From contig JACAXG010000018.1 of assembly GCA_018881555.1 (NCBI GenBank), positions 7,625,634 to 7,689,633 on the forward strand: a stretch of 64,000 nt of DNA, written 5' to 3'. Shown here one piece after another: positions 1 through 14,072 of this stretch. A program made the position numbers and the translations under genes. The first letter of the stretch is position 1; every line of letters starts with the position of its first letter. The stretch comes from Amblyornis subalaris. Its lineage: Eukaryota > Chordata > Aves > Passeriformes > Ptilonorhynchidae. The notes beneath the pieces were generated by a model. It had not been told where the DNA came from, searched no databases, and saw only the letters and a list, made by a program, of their open reading frames with translations.

Positions 1-3000
1 AAAAATTCCAAAGAAAAGTAATGGTCTAATTTTTTCTACTGGTAAATAATAAAAGTGCTGAGGGAATCGGATAATATTTAAATAAACATTATTGTGACTA
101 TATGTGATACAAAGATACTTTTTATTGCCAGGTAAATTCTGTGCTAATGAAGATGGAGTTCAAAGCATGCACCTTTGCAAGCTGAGGGAACAGTCCTGCA
201 AGTGTTATGCAAGCAGTCCCAGGTAAGTGATGTAAGGTTTGACTCTGGTTTTACACAGCTCATAGTCTAAGTGCCCTTTTCCAGCCTCAGAATGCAGATA
301 CTTAAAATATCATCTGCAAAATGCAGCCTGCTAAGCAGAGGTTTACAGTGAAATGATCTCTAAGGCTGACAAACAGTATGTATTTATGCCATGTACAGCT
401 CCCATCATTCTACGAGCAGACCAACATTGGGTGGATTTTTTTCCCTCTAAAAATACGAGCTCATGGTTTTTTGCCCCTTAAAAAAATGTATTTCTGCATA
501 AAAATTAAATTTTTATTTGGGGCCGTATAAATTTGAAGCCTATTCTGTTTTCAAATATAAATACCTCTGACACCAGTTTTCCCTCAGAAAGCAATATAAG
601 ACTTGTGCAAAATTTCAGCAGGAAAGAACTGGCACACCAAATGATAGACTGGGCATCTGAACAAATGATTAAACCAGGATGGAACTAAATGGCTGAAGAA
701 CAGCAGATAAAATGACTGACATACTTCAAGAAGGGGGAAAGTGATTCATGCAAATATGAGCCTATTCATCTCATCTTACTAGCATGTAAGGCATTAGGAC
801 AACTCTTTCATGAGGGAATACCTAACAGAGGTGTAAACAAATTGCAAATGGCATGAAAATCAACACAGATTTATCAAGAGCAGACTAAACCAAACTAATA
901 GCTTCCTTTGGTGTGATTAATTTTCAAGAGAGCATAGTGACCTTATCTCTCTGGACTCCAGCAAAATATTTATTATCTATATGGGAAACCTTTAGTTAAA
1001 ACACAGAAGATGAGTTTAAGACAGTAACTTGAGGGAAGCAAGAAGCCAAAGAGAAGGGCAAGANGACTCATACATGGCTCTGGTAAGACCTCTGGAAGCC
1101 CAAGCACAGCTTTAACTCCTGGCTCCTGAGAGGGATACAAACCTCAGTTAGTGCAGAAAAGGAATTTAGGAGACCATTAATATACAGAAAATAAATGTTT
1201 TCTCAAAGTAAGGGAATTTTCCTATATTAGACTGAGACACACAATGTGTGCTCATTCTTCTTTATATGCAAGAGAGTTTTTCTGCTTTTTTTCTAGCTAA
1301 ATCTGTTGATCTAACAAAAGAATATTAATCCTCCACACAAATGTTGCCTCATGTTTTTGGCTTTCCCAAGTTTACTGTAAAGTTAAACAGCAAAAAACCA
1401 ACTGTTTATGGCACTCCTATGGTGGCCTATTTAGATAGGTATGCATAAAACCCCCCCACAAAGTCTTGATTTTGCATGTCTTCTCCACATTCAGAAAGTT
1501 TTATGAAATCACAACAAAATGTGGAGACTTCAAGCCCTGAAGGCTTTGTGTTATGTTTCTTTTTGAACTCCTCTAGTGCCTGAGCTCACATTACACAGTT
1601 TTGAACCAAGAGCCTTGACAGATAAGTGTGTATTTCCCATGCGTTTTTTCTGAGGAAAGAAAATGACTCCTGACAAAACCAGATCCTCATGAATGCTTGC
1701 TCAAAATTGCATTTTAATTCTACAGATATAGGCAAGAATCAGGCTATTAGAAAAATCCCACAAAATTGCAAAATGTGTTCAAAATAGAGTCATATTTTTC
1801 TTGGAAGAACTTTTTACCCCCTTTAAAACATTAGACCTTCAGCAGACAAAGCTATAAAAATATTAACCGCATTTTTTCAAGACTCCACAGCCTGGTGCCT
1901 GTGGGTGCTTCCAGCTAAGAAAGGAGGATTTTGTGATCATAAAGTCATAGTAAAATGCCGAAGCTAACACGTAAGACCAAATTGCAACCCATGAAATCAA
2001 GTATGAGAGAGAAGCCAACTCTAAGGACAGCTAACAGAAATGACAAAGAGAACAAGGCTGATCAATATTAGGATTTTGATTCTAGCTCTAGATAGATAGA
2101 GAGATCATTCCCCCACGTCCCTTTCTGGCAGGCAATATTAGCAGAAGTGATATCAAATATTGTCATTTCATATCCAGACAATTGGCATTACTACCTCATT
2201 CTCAAAGCATCATCTTGGAGAGGCATGCCTGGACATACATTGGGCCACAAGTCTGACAGTACATCTCTGAACTTAGAAATGCAGCTGCACTTTGTCAAAG
2301 TGTTTTGACTCACTTCCAGTTGGAATCTGACGCAGGATAATGGTCCTTGTATTTCACCGAGGTTATTTATGATGCATCTCTTTTTGTTTTCCCCCACAAG
2401 ATATTGTCTCCGAGTTATTTTTTATTTTTACATCACTGCTGTCTTTCAAAGACCCAGTAACTTCTGAAAAAAGATTAATGAGCTCACTTTGCTGGAACTG
2501 GGTTGCTACAGTTCAGCTATGGCCAGACTCAGGGCACCCCAATAACACCAGGAGCCTGGAAGAAATTAGCCTCCACATGGCATACATGCATTTAACATGA
2601 CATCAATGACAGAAACCAGAGTTTGATCTTCCTATTAAAAATACAGCTTCTCTTATGCAAGGGCTATGCTGGTAAAAAATGCCCATAAGGGACCCTCTTA
2701 GCCTGAGGCTCTTCACAGCTGAAAATCTTGTACCAATATACAAGGTCTGGAGAGCAAAGGGGCACTGAAGATCACAGAAACCCAGAATAAGTGCTGTGTT
2801 TCGTTGGGTTAATGCTTACAATAGTCAAAGCACTCAAAAGTTAAAGGTCCTCTTTACACTTCTATGACTACACAATTCTTCAGTTGTGTTCGCATCTCTG
2901 CCTTGGTAAGTTCAAACCAAGCCAGCTCCAAACCATGCTGCTCAAGCCGTCNGGGCTGAAGACCCAACAGCAGACCAACCCTCATAAGCAGTACACAAAA

Positions 3001-4051
3001 TCCACAGCACTCTGGGGTTTCCACCCTGTCTAGGACATGTTTCTGCTAAACCTGCACCTCCCAGGTCAAGTGCCTTGGGAGTTTGACCTGTCTTACACAT
3101 TAACCCTAGACACACCACTTATGTAAAAACTGACAATTTTTTGGCAATTCAGAGGCTCATACTGCTTCAGCAACCATTGACAAATACAAAGCACGGTAAT
3201 TACAGAACTCTGCCCCCACAAACACACATTTTTACGTGGCAGAATAAACGGAAGTCCTGGCAACATAGTCTGTTTTCATTCAGTTCTGCTTCCTAACATG
3301 CCAGGAATACCGGCTCCTAACACAGAAAATAGCGACTTGGTGTACCAATATCCAAGATGAACAAGAAAGTCATCTTTATCCTTCTCTTGCTAAAAGATAT
3401 CTCTTGCATGGCAGCAGCGATGACCTATCAGCAGTGTAACCTTCTACAGTCAATGTGTGTCTTTGTCAGGTAGTCATTTACGAAGAATTTCATTGCATGC
3501 TGCTTTAACTTAAATAGATGAATACAGTACATATTTTAATTTAACTGTCATAAAATCTCTCAGGCTGGTTTTAGTTTAATAACAGGGTCATTAGATAATA
3601 CTTTCTTCAGTAAAGATTATGGTAGATTTATTTCAGCAGTAGTATTTGTGGGCATGCCCACCCTATATTTTTAAGACCATCAGATATTCCTATTCCTGAA
3701 AGAAAAAAATCTGTTACAAAATGTTTTCAGAAACTGAAAAGTTCACCACACCCTTTAACTCATCACTGTGGTATCTCCAATACAAATAAGACATTATCTA
3801 TGACACTGAACTTAATGCATACACAAATCATGGTAACATACTAACTTTCTTGCGCCAGACTCTGGGTAGATCTAGGAGGGGTCCTGCAGATTCACTGAAG
3901 AAAGAACAGACAGTGCTGCGCTTCCAGAATTTTAACAACAGGTTTATTCTTCTGCTTTTGCACTAAACCGTCTGTTATTTCAGACAAACATGCGGATCTA
4001 AAATTACTTACACCCTGAAAACAAAATGCTTTAAGAAGTTGCAGGAGAAAC
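1..4051. other. AT-rich DNA, no gene recognised apart from the exon-like segment at 132
   Basis: Apart from 132-222, I see only short random frames. Minor marks are a perfect octamer ATGCAAAT at 748-755, a seven-base C run near 1450 and a short GATA run at about 2089-2104. None suggests a gene. Confidence 0.6.
132..222 (+). other. Candidate internal exon, Cys-rich (unrecognised)
   Basis: An acceptor-like site (pyrimidine-rich TACTTTTTATTGCCAG ending at 131) and a consensus donor (CAG/GTAAGTG, GT at 223) frame 91 bases. Only one frame is open across it: after two leading bases it encodes 29 residues with cysteines spaced C-x12-C-x7-C-x-C (KFCANEDGVQ..., ending CKCYASSP). It would be an asymmetric exon (one base needed upstream, two left over). 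Cys spacing of this kind occurs in secreted modular proteins, but I cannot assign it to a family. The exon would itself begin with GTAAAT, so 130-133 might instead be a donor. Chance is possible. Confidence 0.25.
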
Positions 4052-4094
4052 AACCATATCGAGAAGATAAATAACCATATCGAGAGAAGTAAAT
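4052..4094. repeat. Tandem duplication, 21/22-bp unit x2
   Basis: Two near-identical units, both starting AACCATATCGAGA (4052-4072 and 4073-4094), differ by a one-base length change and a substitution in the purine-rich second half. Confidence 0.9.
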
Positions 4095-5737
4095 GTGGAG
4101 AAGACCACCTCCAGAGTGCAAAACTGAGCTTTGGCTTGGTCACCAGTCACCACAGAATACAAACACCATCTGAGAGAAGGAAACCCTTTGAATCCACACA
4201 AAATTAAGGGAAATCTTGTGAGAATGTTCTTTTGATATTGCTTACATTACTTTGCTTCAATTTTTCTTATAAATATCACAAATAAGGTCTTTTTCAAGGT
4301 ACTCCATANTCCAAGGCAACAATAAAAATCCTGACAAAGATATGGGGGTAAAAAGGGAACAAAAACAGGTATTTTAGAACTTTGCAAAAAAGTTTAGAGA
4401 AGTCCTAACATCAAATTTTTTATAAAATACTTTTTTTTCCACTCAAACAATTTCTTCCTCTCCACCAACGGTTCCAGATAAGGCATTATAAAGTGAAGGT
4501 ACCAACACAGTCTTCAGTTTTTCCTCAGGACTCTCACAGCATTACGATTTTAGAGAAGATGAAAAATTTAAAGCGTCCATCTCTCATTTAAGCAGTTTTG
4601 TATAAGCATAATACATATATAACCCACCAAATCAACCGCAGGATTTTCAAGAATNGGTCCAGGTTTTGAGCCACATCTGGTGTTCACATCTTTAAGAAAA
4701 TTTAAATCAGTGCATCTCTAGTTCTGTTACGTGTGCTTGCAACACACTGCAAACATGCCCTTATCTGAATGTGAAATGCCTGTTATCCAGTAGACAACAT
4801 GTATTTTATCATGTTGGATCAGAGCCTGCTCTGTGAAGTAGAACCTCCATTTTGTAAGAGCACATTTCTGCTTCCTACAGATAAGAAGAGAGAAATCACG
4901 AATTATGTTTTTTCCTGTGCTCTAGCAAGTAGCTCCATTGCCTCTTAATGGTTCTCCACACAGAAACCAACAGGTAGGACTAATGCTTGGGATTTTTATT
5001 ACCAACGGCAAAAGAAGATGGAAAAATTGCAGAAGAGAATTAGGCTACGGGGACAAGAAGGGCTTATAACCGGAGGCCAGCAACCTTCCAAAGGAGAGAA
5101 AAGGAAGGCACGGATTCAAGGGCTGACTCATGTCTTTCTAGGATCCCGTACCACTTGAATGTGTTGGGGAAGAAATTACTTGGCTAAACGTATTTTCCTT
5201 TCCTTTTTGCTCACGCTGTCCTTGAAGGAGACCATTGCTCTGCAGCTGAATCAGGCAGGGCTTGGGAGATGGGGTGCTGAGCACCCAGATTACAAGAGTT
5301 CTTTTGCCTAGGAAGGGCACCAGTACTCTTAGTCTAGGATACACCCAAGAGATCTTCTGCTAAACACAGTGACAATAAAAGCACCGGGAATGGCAAACTC
5401 AGTAAAACTTTCTTCCTGAAATTACTTTATGCAAATGCTTTCTGTTCCTACCCTGAGAGTAAGAAATCCATCCTTTGGTTTTACTGAATCATTAAATTTT
5501 CCTTTGTCCTTGATGACACCAAAATTCTTTAGTCCTTCGTGACAACAGTTGTTATCTTAACAGAGAAGAACTTCCAGATCTCAAAGCAGTCATCTCTCTA
5601 GTGCCAATCAATCAACTACACATCCACAGGGCTCTACAACTATTATTTTACAAATTCTAGTTATTAGTACTTCCATTTAGCTTCAGTGTACTTAGAAATA
5701 ATTAATCTTTTCAACAACACTTTGATTTAAGCATGTT

Positions 5738-5815
5738 GTATTATTCACCCTATTTTGCAGGCTGGAACTGAAAATGCTATAGTCTCCAAGGATGCCACAG
5801 GCAAAGCTGGGGATG
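5738..5815 (-). mobile_element. Possible MIR-like SINE scrap
   Basis: The run 'ttattcaccctattttgcag', then 'gctggaactga', and 'tctccaaggatgccacaggc' followed by 'aaagctggggatg' resembles, block by block, the reversed MIR pattern (attatccccattttacag, ggaaactga, cccaaggtcacacagc, agagctgggatt). Every block is diverged, so this could be coincidence. Confidence 0.35.
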
Positions 5816-8800
5816 AAGCTGGAGTAGCTACTCCTCACCCACCCACCATCTCACTTTTAAAAAACAGAAAAATCTGACCGCCTACTCACTTGAATCTTAA
5901 GTTTTGCACCCATCCTGCAAGCAACCATACATTATGCAAAGCAGGCAACAACTGAGCTCCGGACTTTTAATTTCCCTTCATCTGGGGACCAGTCCTGCTT
6001 TTCTGCAATCTCAATGCAAATCAGAAGTGTATCCATTGGAGTCATTAGCATTGCATCAGTCAAATCACCGCCAGCAACATCAAAAATGCAACGTTTTATC
6101 TAAATAATGAGGAAATACAAGCATTTTAGAATGGGGCTACCATATGTGAACAATCAGAGGAAGACTTCCAAGGATTTTTAGTGGAGAAATGTGATCATCA
6201 CTGATCNGTGCTAGTCAGCCTTTTTCTTAAAAAAATAAAAAAAATCTAAGGGTGTAGAAATATAATCAATTCAAATTAGTATTGATTTCTAAATAATGTG
6301 GAATTAAGTTAGACATTTACAAACTGTAAATCATTGCTATTCAGTAAGAATCAGCAACATCTGTTATATGGCAATAGACAGAAACACTGACAGACTGAAG
6401 ATAAGAAATGTGTTTCTATAAAGTTAGGTATGGCACTGACACTGAACCCAAGTTCATGTCTTACATTTGAAGTAAAAGGATAGGAGAAGAAAGTGAGGTC
6501 TAAGCCAAAACAGACTGCTTCTCATAGTTTTCGCTAAGCAAAATTAGAACTATGTTAAAAACCAAACAGAAAATCCAGACAAATTCCCAAGAGGTCAGGC
6601 AAAGTACTGTGGATTTATTTCAGCCTAATTGAGACCAGAATTTTGCATCATTCCTGCGATGCACCCATACAGGAGTCCCGAGGGAGATGCTGGGAACAAT
6701 ATCCAACCAGCAAATGGTGACCTCTATAGGGCTACACAGCTTGACCATTACTAAGCCAAAAGTAAAATGCGAATCACTGAGATTTTATTTTCAAGACAGT
6801 GAAGTCTCACACATTCAGAGAAGGCCTCTTACCATGCCTAAATCCAGAGGATTGCAATTATTTTCATTGTTATACTTTTTATGTGTCTCTGTGACATCTG
6901 CTTTCCAAAGATGGTTTCACTTCCTTTTAAAAATTTATGTTGAGAAATACCACTCATAGGCAGCTCCTGTTGATATCATACCATGCTGTACAAAGCTTTG
7001 TCCAAATACTGGGGGTGATTTAAGGTTCCTCTTGGAACCATCCAAGCAGCATATAAAATCCAAGCCATTTCCAAAGTGGCTGCTTTTGCAGAAGAAGAAA
7101 AAGGAAATCAGTCTTTTGGTTGAAATATGCAACAGAGGCTTCTGATTATGTTATCAGCACTTAGATAGCACAGTGCTAGGTGCTATACTTTCCACAGAAA
7201 AAATACTCAGTATTTTTACTGGAAACTCATTCAAGGCAAGCTTTTCAGGAGCAACTGAGGAATGTACCTCCAGTTTCTAACACAGATCAATTTTCAGCAA
7301 GTGTTTTGTTTATCTTTGGGCTAAAACACAGAGAAAAGCTTTTGCAATCACCTGCATGACAGCTTCTTCTGCCCTAGTTTTCCTATCCCTGAACAAAAGC
7401 AGGATACCACTATATGGCCATCAACATGTTTAATTCATCCCGGCCTAAAAGGGACCTTGGATTTAGGATGTTGGAGAACTACACAGAACNTTCATAAAGC
7501 AAGGGCTAAGTGAAGAAACAGAGCTGCTTATGCATTCATTTCACTGCTTGAAAACTACTGTTAAGGGACAACAGTCATGTCAAACACACATCAAGAGTTG
7601 TTATGAAACATCGGGAGGCAAAACTCAGCACTCACTGTGGGGATTTACGTCTGTCCCAAATTCCAGCTCAATGACAGTATCTGCAATCCCAGACTGTGTC
7701 GCAGATTCTTCCCACTTCATAAACGCCTGTGGTATGTATGCATACAAACGTGTGCCTGCATATGAATTACGTATACGGTCCTGTGCTCAGTTTATGTAAG
7801 AAAAAAGTGAGCTGAGAACAACTTGCAGAGGACAAACCACCCTTCCCTCTCATGCAGATTCTCACAGAGCAAGTAAGCACTAGGGAAACCAGTGAAAAAT
7901 ACATTCTGCCTCTGAGCATTTGGCTACTCTCATCTCTTTCTGGAATTAGAATTATGACCATCTCAAATATCCAGATGAGAGGCCACGGAAAATGTTTTAA
8001 AGAAACATAAAGAGTTATCGCTACTTACACATTCCAGACTTCTGTTCAGCTGCAAATACATTAATGCAAGCAAGAAAGAAGAGTGTGATGTGGGAAAAGA
8101 GGCTGTCTACAATTTATCACTGCTGTGCAGACATGCACTGAGAAGAGAGCTGTGCTGAAACCCCAAATATAGGAACATCTATATTAGCAGCAGTTATTTC
8201 TGATTTGGTCTGAGGGACTTTCCAAACTCAAGGGGCTCACAATGAAGGACTGGCCAGCCATGAAGAGCCTGCAGTAAAGCTGAAAGGACATGTAAATTGC
8301 TCTGATATCCCAACAGACTTCTGCTGTTTCAGGGATGCTATTCTAATCCCAAGAAGCAAGAAGTCCCATTTTCTGGTTTGCTCACTGATGCACCAGGTTC
8401 CTATTTGGGCTTTATCAGGGGGTTTTTATCTGCCAAAATTACAGCTGATAATTCAATTTGATACAATTTCCTAAAAATGCTGAGTCTGAACTGGATCAGA
8501 TCCTCAGCTGGGGAAAATCACTTCATCAGTGTAAGATCCAAGCATCGAATGGGTTAAAATTCATAAAAAAAATAAGAGTACATTCTGCATTTTATTAGGG
8601 CATTAATAAAGAAAGGCATACAAAAATTATAGTTTTCTAAAAGGTCAAAAGACAGCTCTCTGCTCCTTAGAACATATTTTGCACAATANTGAAAAATGAT
8701 GAAGAACTGGGGGAAATAACTCAACTATGATTTTGCAGTGGTATCCTCTTTGATGCCTAAAAAGACTGCCTTTGAGCTGGTTGGAAATTAAACATTTAAC

Positions 8801-9243
8801 AGTAAAAAATGAAAAAGCCTGTCAATACTTTGTGAACCAGCTGCATGAGCAAAAGCTGCAGAAATTGGCCCTCTGAAATTGCTGTTTGCTCTGTCTATTA
8901 AGTGTTTCACAACTCTCCTTCAAGGTTTTCTTGTGCACAAGTAATTTAAAGCAGTTTTTCTAAAATCAGGTTCTGTCTTGCAATATTCTTTAAGTCTTTA
9001 CTCTTAAGTATGCGTATTATATTACATATGTATAGAATAAGGCAGGCAGGGAATACTGTGGAGTTTTTCAAACTGTGTCTTGTACTCTGTGTTCAACTTT
9101 GGTCTCTCCTATATGTTTTATAGGACTTTTCTCCAGCTCTAAAACCAACATAATTTCCCCTGTCTAGTCTCAGAACCTTTTTCCAACCACGAAGTGTCTC
9201 TTTGCAGCTGATCATAGGAGCAACTCCAGCGTAGTGCTCCAAG

Positions 9244-9258
9244 GGCCGACGTTCGGCC
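9244..9258. repeat. CpG-containing hairpin
   Basis: GGCCGA (9244-9249), CGT loop, TCGGCC (9253-9258). Three CpG dinucleotides in 15 bases is unusual for this AT-rich neighbourhood. Confidence 0.75.
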
Positions 9259-9498
9259 TTAGAAGTGGAAAGAAGAGAGACATACACCTACCACAAGTGA
9301 AAAAAAAATCCAAAAGCAAGCTCTAATCTCACTATCTCCAGTTGTTCCCAGTCTGTGGTTTAATTTACTGCTGGGTTAGCAGGGTGTTCCACAATGCCTC
9401 TCATAATTACTTTCTCGAGGCTCTAATTCAACTGCAATTACCCACTGCGGAAGTTAACAGAACTGGATCACAGCTCTGCTAAGATTCAACTAACCTAC

Positions 9499-9619
9499 CT
9501 GAGCGAGCAGCTGGCCAGCCCCCAGAGCTGCTTCCCTCACTAAGGTGTATCCAGACCTTGCTGATCCGTGCGGTGAGACTATCTCCTAAGGGACTCTTCT
9601 GCCGGTCCATCCCAGGCAT
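9499..9619 (-). other. Candidate coding exon start (unrecognised)
   Basis: On the minus strand an ATG at 9617-9619 opens a frame of 40 codons that runs into a donor-like CTCAG/GTAGGT (exon end 9499). The peptide begins MPGMDRQKSPLGDSLTARIS and ends in a Ser/Gly-rich stretch (EGSSSGGWPAARS). An in-frame TGA lies eight codons upstream, so this would be a first coding exon. The sequence is richer in G+C and CpG than its surroundings. No promoter is seen and no family is recognised. It is too short to be significant by itself. Confidence 0.2.
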
Positions 9620-11393
9620 CTTGCCTCCGAGTCCAGAGAATCATTTTCACAAGAAAAGAAATATTTATGTACAGTTTATAATGTGGACTAAAGAGTTACA
9701 CTAACAAAGCAATCCGGCAGAGCTTCCTTTCACACCCACAGCTGACCAGCTGGGTTCATGGCTCACAGCTGGCCAAATGATCTAGATAATTAAAGAAGAA
9801 AAAAACCCCTCTCTTTGTTGTTCAGGGATTTCAAGTCTGTTTCATCAAGAACATTATGTCCTTGATCTATCTCTGCTCTTCTTTGACTTTTTTTTTCAAA
9901 CTGCCAGATTTAAAGGCCACTATGACTCTATGGAAACTGCCTATCAGCCATCATGGGCCATACCTACATAAAAGAAATGTCAGGACAGGAGGCTCTCTAA
10001 CAAATGCTCAGTAGAGTTCCCTTTACTCACAAAAGGCCATATACTGTATAGGGCATATGTTTATGGGCAGCTCCAAAATGCCCACTATGGGATGGGGGGT
10101 TAGCAAAGCAGCAAGCGTGCTCTGCATTCAAACAGCCTATCACTCTCCCCTGCTCCCCCTGCTTAACCGTAAGCATATGGATCATTGTGTCCACACTACA
10201 CCCTCTAATGTGCTTTCTGCACCACATGTGGGGTCTGCCCATGCAATCAGACCCATCACAGTCTCCACGGATCCTACAGAATTCAGCAGTGTCAACACCA
10301 GCGTCTGCTGAACCAGCTACTTGTCAGTGAAGGACTGAAAAAGGCAACGGTACGGATTAATTTATCTCTGCAATCTGCTTTGACTGTCACTTTACTTAAT
10401 ACCCAGCACCCCACACAACTTTCAATACAGGCCCAGGCTTACTGCATTTCAGGAGGATGCAAGCTTATGGCACAAAAATGTATTTACTTGATGATTTAGC
10501 AAAACCCTCTTCACACATTCTGACTGCAGAACCAATGTCCAAAAATGTACACTCTGCTGCCAAACAAGAAAAAACCTGCGCACATTAAAAAGAAAATATT
10601 TCAATTACAGAGCAATTGCTGGGGGAGGGGAGGAAGAAACTGACTTATGTATTTCAGCATGCAAAATGGCTTGTAGCACGATGACTTTGCCAGGACAACA
10701 TACCCTGTAGCATATCTCCATAGTTAAGTGGTGCAGAATTGTCAAGTAATAGAGCACTGCTAACAACGCTGTCATACAGACGCTGTTTAGTCAGCAACTG
10801 CACCTCGATGACACTCCACACTTGGTGAATGCTTAGGTTCCCAAATGAAATGTGATACCTTGCTAATGCAAAAGACAGCCTAAACCACATTACCCCCCAC
10901 GCGCATTCTACTGACCTTAAATTTGGTGCCTTTCACGATTAACCTCCTTGCAATTGAAAGATTTACCATAATCCCACTTAGCTATTTTCAAAGTGTACAA
11001 ACTCTGTACCTTGGCAGTGTTACTGCAGCTGACTGCACAATTTCTTCCAGTTTTCAGAAGGCAAACAATATGGTTTCAGATACACTTGGCTTCTATCTCC
11101 ACCACTTGACCTCCTCAATTTAGAGCGCAAGCCCCCAGTGTGGCAGTGGTGCTGTCTTTGTTGAGCTGTTGCTCNGTGATAGCTAATACATGCATACATT
11201 ACTGCTGACATTTAAAAACATTCCTAACAGTTTGTGTGAGTACATGGTAAACAGATGCTATGGGACTTTTTACCCATTATCAGTCATCTCTGAAGACTGC
11301 AGTAAAGTGACAGGTTGTTTGAGACTTCGGTCTAACAGTGAGAGATTTATTTTTAATAGAATATTGATATTATGGCACAAAATGCCATTTGGT

Positions 11394-11438
11394 GTTTACA
11401 TTTTTTTTCCTCCTAGAGCTGCAGTTTACATTTTTTTT
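11394..11438. repeat. Direct repeat GTTTACA + T8, 30-bp period
   Basis: GTTTACATTTTTTTT occurs at 11394-11408 and 11424-11438. The rest of the two 30-base units does not match well. Confidence 0.88.
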
Positions 11439-13449
11439 AAGCTTTTGCAATCCTCTGTTATATCTACTACTCTATTTTTTATGAAAAAAAGTTAGAGACT
11501 TTTATGAACTCTCTGATTAAAGTACCTCCATCTGAATGTAGATTAAAAGTTCCAACACCTGAGAGCATTAAAACCAATGAATATTTATATAGAAAAACAG
11601 CAGATGAATGCACTTTAAATCTTCAATGCAAGTCTAGTCATGGGGTTTATCTTATTTTAGGGCTTACTTTTTATTAAAATGAACTCTTGCATATTTACAC
11701 TACAGAAATAAATTTTATTTGCAAGCACAATACAGTAAGAATATTACAAATGGATGGCCTTGGTGAGAAGTAAATGTACTCGTCAAACTAATTTATTTCT
11801 TTATCAAGTATATCTTTAAGAGGATTTTCATTGTATGCTGCTGGCACAGTTTGGTGCAGAGTAAGTGCATTCATTTGAGCTGGTTCTGATTTCACACTTG
11901 TGTAAATCAAGCAGTGTCCGTGGAGCTATGTTAACCAAACCAGTGTAAGACAGTGCTCTTTTGGCAAGAAGGAACATTGCATATTGTTATCCTTGGACTT
12001 CAATATTTGTGTTATACTACATGCACTTGGTTGCTACAACTACAATCAACTCACACTGTACCTTGAAGTTGCCATCTGTCCTGCCAGAAGACAACCAAAG
12101 TGAGCAAGAACCAGTCACTGAACCAGTTTTTCCCAGAAGTGGTATGGGACTGCAAGGTCACCCTAAAGCCCGCAACCTTCTTGAGCACTGACTCCAAACC
12201 TGTCTCACTCAGCACCTGTAATAAAAGTCAACATCATCACTGCCCCAAGTCCCACAGCAAGTGAACCACGTCTTCAGAAACGCTGCAGTACTGCAAGTGA
12301 AGGTGAACAGAGACTCCTGTTCTGCACAGGAAGGATCTCCCAGGCTCTCTGCATCCTTCTAGTGGCAAAAATCCCACTCGCTTACTCAAAGATTTGCTCC
12401 TCATTTGAATGGGAAGAAATACATGGTTTCAGGGAGCTGCATGACTGAGAAGAAAATCTTGATACAGCCCAAGTACCTTTTAGCAAATCCCTTTTCAGAT
12501 CTTGTGCTTTGTAAAAAGATTTGTTGCACCGTCTCCAAGCCTATGCTGTTCTATTTTGGTTTTAAATGTAACCTTAGAAATAAATGTTTACAAATCAGCT
12601 CATTGTGTCTTTGTTTTGAAGCTTAAAGCCTCACTTTGATTGCTGCCTTTTTGACATTTTGCATAGGAAATATGTTTGCATGTTCACAGCACTATTGAAA
12701 CAGCAATTAGATCACCATATTCCAGCTGTTACAAGGTTTTGTAATGCATTTTCCAATAAACATTTTGAAGAAAACAGAACTATTTTAGTATGTCAAGCAG
12801 ATATGTTGAGATTTTTTAGTTTAGCTTTTTTCCATCTTATGTTTTTCTGCGTTACCATACTTTTTTATGTTCTTCTATTTCACTTCCTTTAATAATGACA
12901 CACAAATAAAAAAGGTCAGGTTTTCAAAAGTAGTGGGTGGTTGGAGTTCTGATTTTGGGGACCTGAGAAGCTGAGCCAAGGCAATTTTCAGAAAATTGAA
13001 CTTTTTGTCTTATGCTACCAAGCACCACAACTGGGACAGCTTTTAAAACACTTGCTATTATTTCTCTGATCTTCTTTAAACAGGAACATTTTTTACCATT
13101 TCCAAGAAGTATCTACCTAGTTTCCATTCCTCCTTCCTCAACAATTTTTTCACTTCAAACAAGAAAAAATATACTTTTCTTCCCCTGCCTGTTAACATGG
13201 CATGTCCAACTTCCCTGACACTGAAATTATTTCCAGCCATACAATACAACATGTGCATTACACACCAAGGCAAACAGCAGCCAGGCACAAGGGGCAAAGG
13301 CAACAGGACCTGAGCCCTGGTGGCCAAATAGATCAGACAGAGCCTCAGCTGTGAAAACCTTGGTCATCTTTTCTGAGTAATTCAGTTCATGCCAGTCAAT
13401 AACCAAATTCATGATGTACACCAGCCAGCAGCAGCTGCCTTGCCAAAAA

Positions 13450-13486
13450 AGGATCAGATAACAATTATGTTTAGGATCAGATAACA
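13450..13486. repeat. Short direct repeat, 23-bp period
   Basis: AGGATCAGATAACA is present at 13450-13463 and 13473-13486. The intervening bases are only loosely alike. Confidence 0.88.
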
Positions 13487-14023
13487 GTTAAGGATTTTTT
13501 TTTTTGTTACCTGGTGATTAACACTTCATGGTGTAGATGATTAAACCCAAGAAATTCTCCTTTGAATTTATTTTATTTTTTCTGATTCCTTACCTCACGT
13601 CATATTTTTTGCCTTCTCATTTTCTTACACAAGAATTGCTATGAAAATTTTTGCTACCTGTTGCTTCATGCAATAAAAAGTCTTGTTCTGTCTTAAGCCA
13701 ATGAATTGCAACTGAGATAGCTGATTTATCTTCTGTGTTTTTCAACTGATCACTTTGAATTTGCTATACGCTTAGGAGATCGATGCATTGATTAAACTTT
13801 TTGGGTGTTGTACATAATTTTCAGGGTGTAACTGGATTCCTTTTCCTGATGGTAAAAATTCAGAGAAATACTGAAAGGAGAAAAGAGGTTTTCCAAGAGA
13901 TTGGGCCGCTATAGTGGGAAACAATCCTTCTTAATCAATTCCAGTATTTCAGAGCTGGTTGTCAACTATTTTCTTGATGGCAGTTGTAGACAAATGATGG
14001 CTTTGTGGTTTCTTCTAGTAATT

Positions 14024-14024
<1 letters not shown>

Positions 14025-14072
<48 letters not shown>

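Larger units (their letters stand above)
4095..13449. other. Single-copy-looking DNA, no gene recognised
   Basis: Contains the doubtful MIR scrap (5738-5815), the CpG hairpin and exon-like segment near 9240-9620, a perfect octamer at 5429-5436 and the direct repeat at 11394-11438. Open frames (all under about 105 codons) have no recognisable domain. Confidence 0.6.

Noticed and set aside
9093..9287. Minus-strand 64-codon frame that at first looked CR1- or LTR-derived
   Set aside because: Matching words are short and out of order with the CR1 3' region.
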